Shown in pieces: positions 28,101 through 41,100 of a stretch of DNA of 64,000 nt (the stretch's first letter is position 1; the number at the start of each line of letters is the position of its first letter). The translations under genes were made by a program, and so were the position numbers. This DNA comes from Odobenus rosmarus divergens (lineage: Eukaryota; Chordata; Mammalia; Carnivora; Odobenidae). The notes beneath the pieces are model-generated. The model saw only the letters and a list, made by a program, of their open reading frames with translations. It did not search any database and had not been told where the DNA came from. Location of the stretch: assembly GCF_000321225.1 (NCBI RefSeq), contig NW_004450567.1, positions 290,514 to 354,513 of the forward strand, read 5' to 3'.

Positions 28101-31100
28101 TGTCATCAAAAATATAAAATATGGGGATAAAAATGTAAAGCTTTGGAATGTGTTCAAATTTAAGTTGTTATCAATTTAAAAGAGACTGTTAATATACATA
28201 GGATGCTACATGTGAACTTCACAGTAACCACAAAGAAAAACTTATACTAAATACATAAAAGAAAATAAGAAAGGATCTAAGCATAACACCAAAGGAAGCC
28301 AACAAACCACTAGGGAAGAGAGAAAGAGGGAAAAAAAAGGACAAAGAAGAACTTCAAAAACAGCCAGAAAACAACAAAATGGAAATAAGTACATACCTAT
28401 TGATAATTACTTCAAATATAAATGAACTAAATTTACCAATCAAAAGACAAAGAGTGGCTAAATAGATTTAAAAGAAAAAAGAACTGTCTATATGCTACCT
28501 ACAAAAGTCTCACTTCAGAAGTAAGGACACATACAGACTGTGAAGGAATGGGGAAAATTATTCTATGCAAATGGAAATGAAAAGAAAGATGGCATAGCTA
28601 TATTCATATCAGACAAAATAGACTTAAAAACAAAAACTGTCCTAAAAGACAAAGAGGAGCACCACATTACAATAACAGGATGAATCCAACCAGAAGATGT
28701 AACATTTATAAATAAGTGTTTATTTACAAACACCCAACAAAAGAGCACAAAACTATAGAAAACAAATATTTGAAAACCTAAAGGGAGAAATTGAAAAGAA
28801 AACAACAATAGTAGGGAATTTTGACACCTCACTTATAGCAATGAAAGATCATAAGACAGAATATCAACAAAGAAATATTGACCTTAATTGACACATTAGA
28901 TCACATAGACATAATAGAAATGTACATAATAGATATATATATATATATCTATTATGTATATAGTATGTGTATATGTGTGTGTGTATATATATGTATATAT
29001 ATATATACACAGAATATTTCATCCAAAAGCCACAGAATGCACATTCTTCTCAAGTGCACATGGAACATTCTCCAAGAGAGATTACATGTTGGGCCACAAA
29101 ATAAGTCTCAGTAAATTCAAGAAGACTGAAATCACATCAAGCAGCTTCTCTGACAAGAGTAGTAAGAAACTAGAAATCAATTACGATAACAAAACTGGAA
29201 AAAATACAAAAACATGAAAATCAAACAACATACAATGGAACAACCATGAGGTCATTAAGAAAATCGAAGGACAAATCAAAAAATACCTAGAGAAAACTGA
29301 AAGAAATATAACATACCAAAATCTATGATATGCAACAAAAGAAGTTCTCAGATGGAAGTTCATAGCAATATAGGCCTACCTTGAGAAACAAGAAAAATCT
29401 CACATAAACAATCTAAATTTACACCTAAAGAAACTAAGAAAAGAAAAACAAAGGAAGCCCAAAGTTAGTAGAAGGAAGGAAATAATAAAATCAGAGTCAG
29501 AAATAATAAGTAAAATGAAATAGAAAAGATCAATGAAACGAAGAGCTGGAAAAGATAAACAAAACTGACAAACCTAAACAAAGAAAAAAGAAAAAGGACT
29601 CAAATAAAATCAGAAATAAAAGAAGTTACAACTGATACCACAGAAATACAAAGGATCATAAGACACTAATACAGACCATAATATGACAGCAAACCAGACA
29701 ACCTAGAAAAAAAGGGTAAATTCTTAGAAATACACAGTCTTCCAAGACTGAATTAGAGAGAAATAGAAAACCTAAGTAGACTGATTACTAGCAAGAAGAT
29801 TGAATCAGTAATCAAAAACCTCCCAATAAACAAAAGTTTAGCACCAAACAGCTTCACTGGTGAACTCTTCCAAATAGCCAATAAGATTTAATACCTATCC
29901 TTCTTAAACTCTTCCAAAAATTAAAGAGAAGGGAACGCTTCCAACATGTTTTACGAGGCCAACATTACCCTGATACTAAAACCAGACAAGGATGACACAA
30001 AAAAAGAAAATTACGGGTCAATATCTTTGACAAACATAGATGTGAAAATCCTCAACAAAATATCAGCAAACCAAATTCAACAATACATTAAAAGCATCAT
30101 ACATTATGATCAAGTGGGATTTATTCCAGGGATGCAAGAATGGCTCAAATTCACAAATCAATCCATGTGATACATAATATTAACAAAATGAAAGATAAAG
30201 ATCACCTGATCATCTCAATAGATGCAGAAAAAGCACTTTGACAAAATTCAACATCCATTTCTGATAAAAATTCTCAAAAAATGGCTATAGAGGAAATGTA
30301 CCTCATATAAAGAGGCCATATATGACAAACCCACAGATAACATCACATTCAGTGGGAAAAAGCTGAAAGTTTTTCTTCCAAGTTCAAGAACAAGACAAGG
30401 ATGCTCACTCTCACCACATATATTCAACATAGTATTGGAAGTCCTAGACATAGTAACTATGCAAGAAAAATAAAGGTATTCAAATCAGGAAGAAAGAAGT
30501 AAAACCGTCACTATTTGCAAATGATGATACTATATATAGAACACCCTAAAAGACTCCACCAAAAAGCTGTTAGACCTAATAAATGAGTTCAGTAAAATCA
30601 CAGGATAAAAAATCAATATACAGAGATCTGTGGTGTTTCCATACACTAATCACAAACTATCAAAGAGACAAATTAAGAATAGCAATTTCATTTATAATTG
30701 CATCAAAAAGAATAAAATACCTAGGAATAAATTTAACCAAGGAAATGAAAGACCTATAGACCTATAAATTTAACCAAGGAGATGAAAGACTGAAAAGTAT
30801 AGGACACTGATGAAACTGAAGATACACAAATACATGGAAAGATATACTGTGCTGATAGACTGAAAGAATTAATATTGCTAAAATGTCCATAGTATCCACA
30901 GAAACCTACAGATTCAATGCAATCCTTATCAAAATTATAATGGCATGTTTCACAAAAATAGAACAAATAATGCTAAAATTCGTATGAAACCACAAACGAT
31001 CCCAAATAGCCAAAGCAATCACAGGAAAGGAAGAATAAAGTTGAAGGTATCACACTCCCTGATTTCAAACTATACTACAAAAATACAGTAATCAAAACAG

Positions 31101-32103
31101 TATGGCACCAGCACAAACACACACATACATGTCAACAGAACAGAATCGAAAGTCCAGAAATAAACCCACACATATATGGATAATTAATTTATGACAGAGG
31201 AGCCAAGAATATACAATGGAATCAAAACAGTCTCTTCAATAAGTGGTATTGGAAAACTGGTCAGCCACAGGCAAAAGAATGAAATTAGACCACTATCTTA
31301 TACCATACACAAAAATTAATACAAAATGGATTAAAGACTTAAATGTAAGACCTGAAACCATAAAACTCCTAGAATCAAAACATAGATGGTAAGCTCCTTG
31401 ACACCAGTCTTGGTGATGTTTTTGTGGCTCAGACTCCAAAGGCAAGGAAAACAAAAGTAAAAATAGACAAATGAGACCACATCAAACTAAAAAGCTTCTG
31501 CACAGCAAAGGAAACCGTCATCAAAACAAAAAGGCAATCTACTTAATGGGAGAAGATATTTGTAAATTATAACTACAATAAGGAGTTAATATCCAAAACG
31601 TATAAAAAAAACTCATAGAATTCAACAGCAACAGGAACAACAAAACAAACAACTCAATTAAAGAATGGGCAGAGGGTGTAAATAAATATTTTTCCAAAGA
31701 AGACACACAGATGGCTAACAGACCCAAGCAAAGATGTTCAACATCACTAATTACTACAGAAATGCAAATCAAAACTACAATGAGATATCATCTCATATGT
31801 GTTAGAATGATTATTATCAAAAAGACCAGAAATAACAAGTGCTGGCAAGCTCAAACACTATTGGTGGGATTGCAAATTGGTGTGGCCACTACAGAAAATG
31901 CTATGGAGATTCTGCAAAAAAGATTAAGAATAGCACTATCATATGGTTCAGCTATTCCACAACTGGCTATTTATTCAAAGAATACAAAACCACTAATTCA
32001 AAAGAAATATGCCCCTCTATGTTCATTGCAGCATTATTTATAATAACCAAGATATGGAAACAACCGACATGTGCTTTGATGGATAAATGGATAAAGAAGA
32101 GGT

Positions 32104-32169
<66 letters not shown>

Positions 32170-35100
32170 ATGTATATAATGAAATATAATGGAGTACTGC
32201 TCAGCCATAAAAAAGAATGAAATCTTGCCATTTGTGATGGGCCTTGAGGGTATTATGCTAAGTGAAATAAACCAGGAGAAAGACAAATAGCATCTGATTT
32301 CACTCATATGTGGAGTCTCTAAACAAACAAACAAAAACCAAACAATCAAACAAAACCAAATTCATAGATACAGAGAACAAATCAGTGGTTACCCGAGGAG
32401 ATTGGGGTTGGAGGGTGGGTGAAAGGGGTAGAGGATCAAGTGTAGAGTGATGGATGGTAATAGACTTTGAGGGGTGATCACTTTGTAGTATATACAACTG
32501 TTGACTTACAATGTTCTACACCTAAAACTTATATAGTAAAGAGAGAGAGAAGAGATAAAGAATTATGGAACTGAAGACTAAGTAGAGTCAGTTCTTGCCT
32601 TGGAGAGAGTGATGCGCACTTCTTTGTCTTATTACTGGCCTCCTTCCCCTGGAGTCCAGCCAAGAAGAGGGGAGAAGGAAAGAGTCTTTTCATATGGCCT
32701 CAGAAATCCTACCAGGCCTCAGAAACCCTGCCAGGAATAGGAGCAGGAACATCTCTGCCAAAAGTTCTACTCAAAGTCAAAGCCATTAGAGCTTCTCTAG
32801 TAAAGACCAGGAGGCGAAGGCCAGAAAAAAAGGGTGATCTCATTTACAGCAGGAAGATCTGACCACCTGCAAAACTGAAATAGGTCACCTCTGCACAGCT
32901 CCCCTTCCTAATCTTAGTCCCACTCCCCACATGATATCTTTCTTAAGAAGTGAATAACTCTATGAAAGGCAAGTTATCCCTCTAAGTCATCTATGGCCAT
33001 GACTACTCATTCCACCAGTGGGGTCCCATGATGGCAAGAACAACCGGTAAGAGCAGTTGAGTATTGAGCACCTGTATGAAGAACACACTCAGTAAATACT
33101 TGTTGAATGGCTATTGAATAAAAGAATGATTTGGAAGGCTGCCAAAAATCCCAAATGGAATGCCTCCTGTTTATCTTTAAAAAGATAATGAGAAGATTGT
33201 TTTTAATCAGACTTACAGGTTTTTTCTGTGCCCTTCAGAGGTTCACTATATTCATCTTCCACCACAGAATACACATTAACAACATACTCAGTTTCAGGCT
33301 TCAGATCTTTCAGTACTGTGCTACGTTCCAGTCGGCTCACATAAAACTAGGGGAAAAAATTAAAAAAAAAATAATAACTTATATTGCAATTGCTTCCCTC
33401 TTTTCTACTATAATTACAAAGTCGTTAACTGCAGTGAACTTAGAAATCATATTTCAATGAGGCCATTGTCTTTTGTTTTTGGAAATTACCAGATTACAAT
33501 GAGATCTTAGACAATTCATATAATTTATTCTCCCAGCTGTTGTTTCCTTACTTGTAAAATGAGTGGGTAAAACTAGATCATCTTTAATGTTTCCTTCCAA
33601 CTCCATGACTCTAATATAAATTCACAAATAAATCAAGCATCCTTTAATTAAAAACCATATTGACATTCTGCAATTTGTAGAAACCATAGAATTTAAGCAA
33701 AGCTCTTTCCCTTTAATTAAGCCCAAATGAAAGCACTATTGCTGACTCAGTTCTGCCCCACTCTGCATCCTTCTTGTTCCACACCCAACATTTTTCTGAA
33801 CCCTAATGTGAAGGACTCCATCTCACTATCAGGAAGGAGTGGGTTGTAGGTGTTGCCTACTCACTTCTTGACGTTTCCCTCCAGAAACTGGGTAGTATTC
33901 CACCTTATACCTATCCACACTGTCAGAAGGAGGTGTCCAGCTCACTCTAAGAGAACGATGGGTTCGCTCAGAAATAACTAGGTTAGAAGGTGCTTCCAAG
34001 TCACCTACACATGGAAATAAAATACATACGCTTTTCTCATTATCCTAGCAAGGTGATGAAATTTGAAATTAGATTAAAATAGTATTATTCCCATATTTCA
34101 AACTTGTACACACATCCTGATATACTGATACACAGTATACCAGTCTAGAGTCCCATTGCTCGTAAGACCACCCTGAATGGGTAGGCAAAGGATTCTTCAG
34201 TCCCAGAAGAATCAAGCCTGGGCTCATTGTCTTTCATCAAAACTTGGTCCCACACTTCCTTATGGCACCACCCGTTTACCAGTCACCTAACTCAAAAACC
34301 TCTGAATCATCCTTGAATACGTCCTCCTTTCTCTAATCTTGTACATATAATTATTGATGGAGGATTTGTGTCCTGGCAATTCCATTGTCTCTATCACTGT
34401 TGGTACTACCCAAGTTCACCGCCCTCATTATCATTTGATTATTTATATTCATCATGTCTTAGCTCCTTAACTATAGGTTATGCTCTGTGAGAAAGGAATT
34501 GGTTTCTTATTTATGTTTAGTTCCCCTACAGGACCTAGTTCAGTAGTAAGAAAAGCTAACCACTTTCTTAGTCAAGAAAGAAGAAAAACAACGAAGTCTT
34601 TTAAAATTTGGGAATACCCTACTGCCTGTGATTGTGCTCTCTGTGGGTCGATAAAGTGAAATGACCAATGAACAACAGAATGACTACAGAACAATATCTA
34701 GAATTAACATCAATGAAAATAGAAATATTAAGCTCACTATGACCATTAGAAAGACATCCCCAGTCATAAAGAGAATTAATCCAATGACTTCATTAGCATG
34801 TCAATCATTCTCATAAAAACTCTTTCAACTGTCTTTGTAAAGCTGGGGAAAGCTTTTCCATTCTTAGTACTCTAACCTTTATTATAGTTGGGTCATAATC
34901 AAGCCTACAAAATTATCAAGCAATTTTACTGTCTGGGAATCTAGAATGAATGCAACTATTACATAGCTGATTAAAAAAAATAAAGGAAAACAGATAAAAG
35001 ATGTTTTCATCCCCACTCAAAGTCCTCTCCAACTAAATAAAACTACAACTCTTTCAGCTAATCCAGAGCCAGAAGCCTACAAATTCTGGCTTCCTGGCTG

Positions 35101-38100
35101 GTTTATTTCTCCAGGGAAAAGGTCAGTCTGTTGTTCAAAATCCAAAAAGAAAATCTGTAAATGTTTGGAGAGAAAAACTCAAGAAGCAAAAGTCAGATAA
35201 ATGCATCCTCAATACCCAAAGCATATGAACAATTTCTACCACATTATTTGTTTATCTTCAAATAAGCTACAAGCCATTTCTAGTTTGCTGCCATCGGAAA
35301 CAAATCAGAGAAAAAAATCAGGGACTAAACTAACGATTCTAAACTGAGGGCATTATTTTCCCCGGCAGACATTTGGCAACGTTTGAAGATATTTTTAGTT
35401 GTCACAACTCAGGGGATGCCACCAACATCCAGTGGGCAGGGCCAAGGGATGCTGCTAAATATCTACCAATACACTAAAGGGTTCCCTTCCCGCATCTCAA
35501 AAATAATTATCTGTCCCAAATATCAACAGTGCTAAGGGTAAGAAACCCTGGGCTAATCTTACCTGGACCTTTGACACTGTTACACAAGTTAATGGTGAGG
35601 TCATCTACAATCTTAGAGAGTGACTCAAAATCTGCCACGTTGTATGCATGGGTATCATCAGGATCTGTTGCAATCATCTTTAATTCATCTTCATCAGCAT
35701 TTTTAATACCTTGGGGGGTAAAGGACATATTCAAATTAAAAGCATTTGAATTTTCAATGTTAAGCAAAACATGTATGTGATTTTCCTAATAAAATGATTA
35801 CCTATAGTTACAAAATAGAAACAAAGAAAAAAATAATATAAACTAAAAGCTATTCTTAAGTATCTCCTAAATGCTTCTAGCACCAATTTCCCACCAAAAA
35901 ATGTCTCTTGAGTGTTTTTTCTGGAAAGTAAAATAATGGCTATCAAAAATAAGCATGGCGCCGTGGAAAACCAAACGGGAATTTTCCTGAATCCTATTAA
36001 TAGTACATTTGTCCTCTTGATCCATTACTTTCTCCCAAGAAGCCATGTAGTTCTGTCCCGTTACGAGGGAGGAAGAAGAAATGAGTTAACTGCTTGGCAT
36101 ATCATTTTGATAAATTATGTGATAGGGAAAATATGTTTGTTTGGGTTTTTTGTGCTTCAAGAACTATTTTTAACTACAAAAATATCCTCAGCTTTTGTAA
36201 CCCCAGGGGCACCGCCAGCCTTTTGAGTGCTTACCAATAGCAAACAGCTCCACGCCTTCATCCTTGAGTTTCTTTGAAGGTGCCTCAACATCATCTTGTG
36301 ATTTTCCATCGGTGATGAGAACACCAATTTTTCGAGCTCGAGGCCTCATGCCAGCTTGGGTCCTGAAGCTCTGTTGACGAATGAAATTCAAAGCCATGCC
36401 TAGTGGGATTTTTAAAAGAGAACCAGTCACATCATTACTCAGCCACAAGTTCTGACCAAAAGCAAGAGCTAAAAGCACACCACATCATCCTTACTCACCC
36501 GTGAGAGTATTGCCTCCTTTGTATGGTAAGTTTGCCACAGCTTGCAACAAGCTCTTCTTGTCTCTGTGAGCATTTAGCTGCCACTCTGTTCTGGGGTCCC
36601 CACTATATTGAGCAAGGGCTAAAATAACATCACCGGCATTAGCATATATAAAGAGCATGATGAAAATGTCTGAAGGTCTTCAATATTGCCAGACCTACCA
36701 ATTTGTACTCTTTTGGGACCAATCTCAAAGACTTCCACAATGCGAGAGATGAAACTCCTCACGGTTCTAAAATTTGCCCGGCCAATGCTCCATGATCCAT
36801 CCACCAGCAACACAATGTCTGCTTCTGCTCTGGTGAGACACTCCATCCCTGACATGGCGATTGTGAGACAGGACAGGGTCAGGAGCAAATTCTTAGCAGA
36901 GTTACTTCCTAGCCATGCCTCTGCCATCCCTGGGTGCTTGCCTAGCTGCTTCAGTTCTGTAGCTTAGCTTTGTGATTTGGAGGTCAAGATTCTGAATACA
37001 TGTCCATATGGTTCGTTAAGCTCAAATAACATTCATGAGAATCACCAATCCCTCCAATGATTATTTCTATGACAAATCTTTCCTTCATTTTTGACTATAT
37101 TTCCTGGCCACAGTCGTAGACCCTGGAGACTTAAATGAAACCATCACTGTAAATGTGAATGGGCTCACAAACCCAAGAGCTGAAATAAAAATGAGAATGT
37201 ACAGCCATCTTACTATAAGGCATTAATAATTTTAATAGAATTTTAATGTGATCTAAGGATTAAATGCTGCAGTTTTCCATAAGATGTAATGGTCATTAGC
37301 AGACAAGTATGAAATGAACTGATAAAATGTGTGAGCTAAGAAAGGTTTTAGTGAGCTAAAAACATCTCTTCTAAAATAATTAAGTTTCTGGGTAATTATT
37401 CCACATATCATGAAGGATTAGACACATGACCCTTAAAATTAGACCTTTTTGAAATAAAGATACCTTGCTTTAAAACCTGATAGCTATTATATTATCGAGT
37501 TGGTAGCTGCTTAACTTTATCATCTACTATGTATAACAGTTAGGTAAATACAGATGGTGAAGTCTGCACATTTAAAAAAACAAGAAAGAAGGAAGACAAT
37601 TTAGAAGAAGTATGCAAACAAATACACAAATTGAGAGCTGTAGAGACAACAAGCACAAACACTGATACAAAGCTAGGGTGCTTTGGAAAGAGAGAAAAAT
37701 CCCAATATCCTCAGTGCACAAGCTACAAAATAAAAATATAAGTCAGTTAATATCATCATAACAGAAACAGTAGAACATTCATGCAAAACAGCAGGATTTG
37801 ACACTTCCATTTATTTTATCCACACCCATATTTTTTAAATGCCCTCTTTTCTGGGAGCTTACATTACCAGCTATGACTTTTCCAACTTCTTGCCATTTTA
37901 ACATCTGATCTTTATATTGTTTTAAAAAGCTCATTGAGAAAAATTAAATGATGCTCATCACACTACAAAGGTGTCTTTCACGTATAGTACACTCCATCAG
38001 GATTGAGGACTCCCAGATACTACTCCAGACACCTAAGCCCTTCCCCTACCCTGCTCAGATCTACTCTTTTTTATCAAATCCTGGAAAATATTTGGAAGTA

Positions 38101-41100
38101 AATTCTATCCACTACTTCTACCTCTAAGAATGTTCAAAACTAGCTTCATGCACATCGAAGCTGTAATTGTGGCAGGAGCAGGAAAATCTAAAGGGTTTAT
38201 GTTACCATGTTGCTTCCCAAGTCATGGCTGTCCACCTACTTATATAACCCAACTCTGCTTGCTCGGCCCAAATAAATCATTTCTGCAACTACATTAACGA
38301 AATAAAATTGCATTTTAGTTATCAAAAAAGAGAGAAAATATATATTACCTACCCATTGCAAAAACTCATCTTTAAATAATACAGTACTATGTAACCATTG
38401 CAATGCTGACAAGACAGGCCTTAAAAAAATATTGCCAAAGATATGCTTAGCTGGATATTTGAAGATATGTGTTTAGGCATATAAATTACTTAAATACATT
38501 TTAGTATAAAATGTTTATAGCTGCTTTTCACTGTGTGATTAACCTAACAGTTCAGACCTAAAATAGTTTCATAATATTAAGATTTCCTAGGGGAATGTAA
38601 CTCAATTTCTTACCAGAAGATAAAATTGGCATTACAGTTGTGTCAGAAAGGGTTGTCATTTCTTGTCCAACAAGTGGTGAACTTTCTCCTCCATCAAACA
38701 TTCCAAAAACATTTACTTTATAGGTGGTACCTGCCCTGAAATGTTAAAATATATAGTCTGTATGTATACTGGCTCAAGTGGTAGCATATTTGGCTTTATT
38801 AAAGACATTCATCTTGATTTACAAACATTCACTTAAAGCAGGTTATAACAAACTGCTTCTAAGCAATGGGCTTTAAGAAAATAATTTAAATGTTGTATCT
38901 TACAACGTAACATAAAGTGCCTGGCACATAGTGGGCTCAGTAAATTTCATTCTCTCTAATCTGATAAAAGTAAATAGTGAGCATTTATATAGATTTCAAT
39001 ATTGGTGCAGGAATGATTGAGACAAACAAACTTTCCAAAAGGCAATGCACAGTAGTCCATTCTTCCTACTGCAATGAATGTAGGGTGCTGTTCAAACTCA
39101 GACTTCCTTGTTTTCCACTGCACAGCCTGAAGCGAGACCTTTAATCAGCCCACACATCCCCAATCCTGCCAGCTGCCACCAAGCACAAAGTCCTGCTTCT
39201 CTCTCCTGTGGCCCACCCTAGAAGGAGATTCATACTCAGCATCTCAGCGTGAGTCACCTGGGCCTTTCCAGAAGGCACAAGAACCCCACATTTCCATGGG
39301 CCTGGCTAAGGACAAGCTGCTTTGGATGAAATCGTGTAATATGGACGTTAATTTTTAAAAAAAAGCAGGATGTTATTGAACAAATGCCATTCCTGATCTC
39401 TTAACAACAAAAAATCATTAAAACATTACAAAAACTTCTGCTAGCTTCTGAATCCTAACCTCAACTTCAGCAAGTCCAAGAATAAGAGAATAATTTCCGC
39501 TGATGCTGATTCTAAGCCCTCCGCTAGCAAACACAGAAGTGATTATCTGTGGAAGACCTACTAATTTCCATAAATTATTCAGTCTTTTAACAAAAACTGA
39601 ATATAGTTCATTCTTACCTAAGTTCCTCCAGAACAACTGTATTGTCATATGGTCCAACCACTAACTCCCCCAGTCTTCTGTCGTCCCCTGTGGGGTGGAA
39701 CGTGACCTTATAACCCTTTACTTCCCCGGGGGCAGGCTCCCAAGTCACTCGGAAGCTCGACATGGTTGGGTCAGATGTTTTGAGGTTTCTGGGCGACTTA
39801 AATCGAGAAGCTGTAAAGATAAAAAATTTTAAAATATTATCCATAGGACTAAGCTTTGGGTTTTTTATTCCCCCCTGCAGTAAGAAATTGAATTAGAAAT
39901 ACCTAAGTGATATACATGGGAATCATCACATACATCACACTTCAAATTGTATATTTATCAAAAGGGTTCAATCAGGCAGCACAGGATATAGTAGCCAATA
40001 AAAATCCTGATAACGAAGCGCTACCAAGTGGACATAAAAATAATTCTCACAAATGAGAAGATTAGATTAGCATTCGAACATTAATGTATAGAATCATTTT
40101 ACCAGGAACTAGAGTGGTAAAAATAGAATGCTAATTAGGCATCCTATCTAATTATTATAATTTAATTTATTACAGAATTAATTTTAGATATTTACAAATA
40201 GATGTATGAAAGCCTTCCTTTAAAATATCATACTCTTCCCCCCCCAAAAAATTATTATTTTATACCTGTTGTTCCTGATCCTTGCCTAAGCTTTCCTTCT
40301 CCTGTCTTATACATTGGGAGAACTGTGATGTCGTATGTAGTCTGGGGTTGAAGTCGTTTTAACACTGTTGAGGTGACTGTGGGTGGCACTTTGGCAACCA
40401 TTTGTCTCCCACCCCCACGGGGGCGATACACAACCCGGTAGTTGATGACTTTCCCAGGTGCTGGTTTCCAGGTAACTCTCATTGTGTTTTCTGTTTCTTC
40501 ATCCACTTTCAAGGTTTTTGAATCTTGGGATACTGTGAGATAAAAGGAAGATGACATGTATACTCTGAAAGAAAATACACACATCTACTTTCCCATTTAT
40601 GTGAAAAGAAACTGTGGTTTCTTATGTACACTGTGCTCTTGCTTAGCATTATGATCTCTCATAAATTCATGATGGCGTGTGAGCGTAATCTCGGTGGGAT
40701 CATGGTAAGATGTTTTCTCTTTATCTAGCTAATAACTAAAAAATGGAAGTTCTTATTGCATGGATTTCCTTTTGCATTCTAGGGACTTTAGTAAAGAAAA
40801 CATCCATTTCCGGAGATGAGCTTTTAGAATTTTTATTATATTTCCAGCTGTAAATAATTCTTGTGGCAATGATGCTGTGGGGAATACTAAAAATCATGAA
40901 TTTAGGGTCAGAAATATTATTTGAGTCTTTTCAGAAAAGGGTACAGTCCATAAATGACTAACCAGAGTTGACTATTATTGTTAACACTATTCTTTCTGAC
41001 TGCCATGGACATGTAAAACTATGAATACAAAAGAATAGGAAACTCTAACACATAAAAATATCTCAAGGGCTCTAAAGATAAATCGGTATACACTGAGTGT

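Larger units (their letters stand above)
26063..32537 (+). mobile_element. Near full-length decayed LINE-1
   Basis: The element starts with GGTTCAAGATGGCAGCATAA, as L1 5' ends do, and ends with L1 3' text (GCCATAAAAAAGAATGAAAT, then CACTCATATGTGGAGTCTCT). Around 27120-27380 a short open frame with a heptad-like E/K/N-rich pattern corresponds to the ORF1 coiled coil. Around 29950-30170 a 74-codon frame corresponds to the reverse transcriptase region. Both open frames are broken many times, so it cannot be active. It is antisense to COL12A1 and occupies most of the 7.8-kb intron between exons w15 and w16. Confidence 0.9.
25427..33216 (-). other. COL12A1 intron w15/w16
   Basis: A 7.8-kb intron, mostly the LINE-1. 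25427-26060 holds nothing recognisable. 32540-33040 is unclassified, and a MIR tail (TTGAGCACCTGTATGAAGAA, AGTAAATACTTGTTGAATGG) sits at about 33058-33130. Confidence 0.8.

Noticed and set aside
27123..30170. Open frames resembling LINE-1 ORF1 and reverse transcriptase
   Set aside because: They are short surviving pieces of a decayed L1 with many stops, so not listed as genes.
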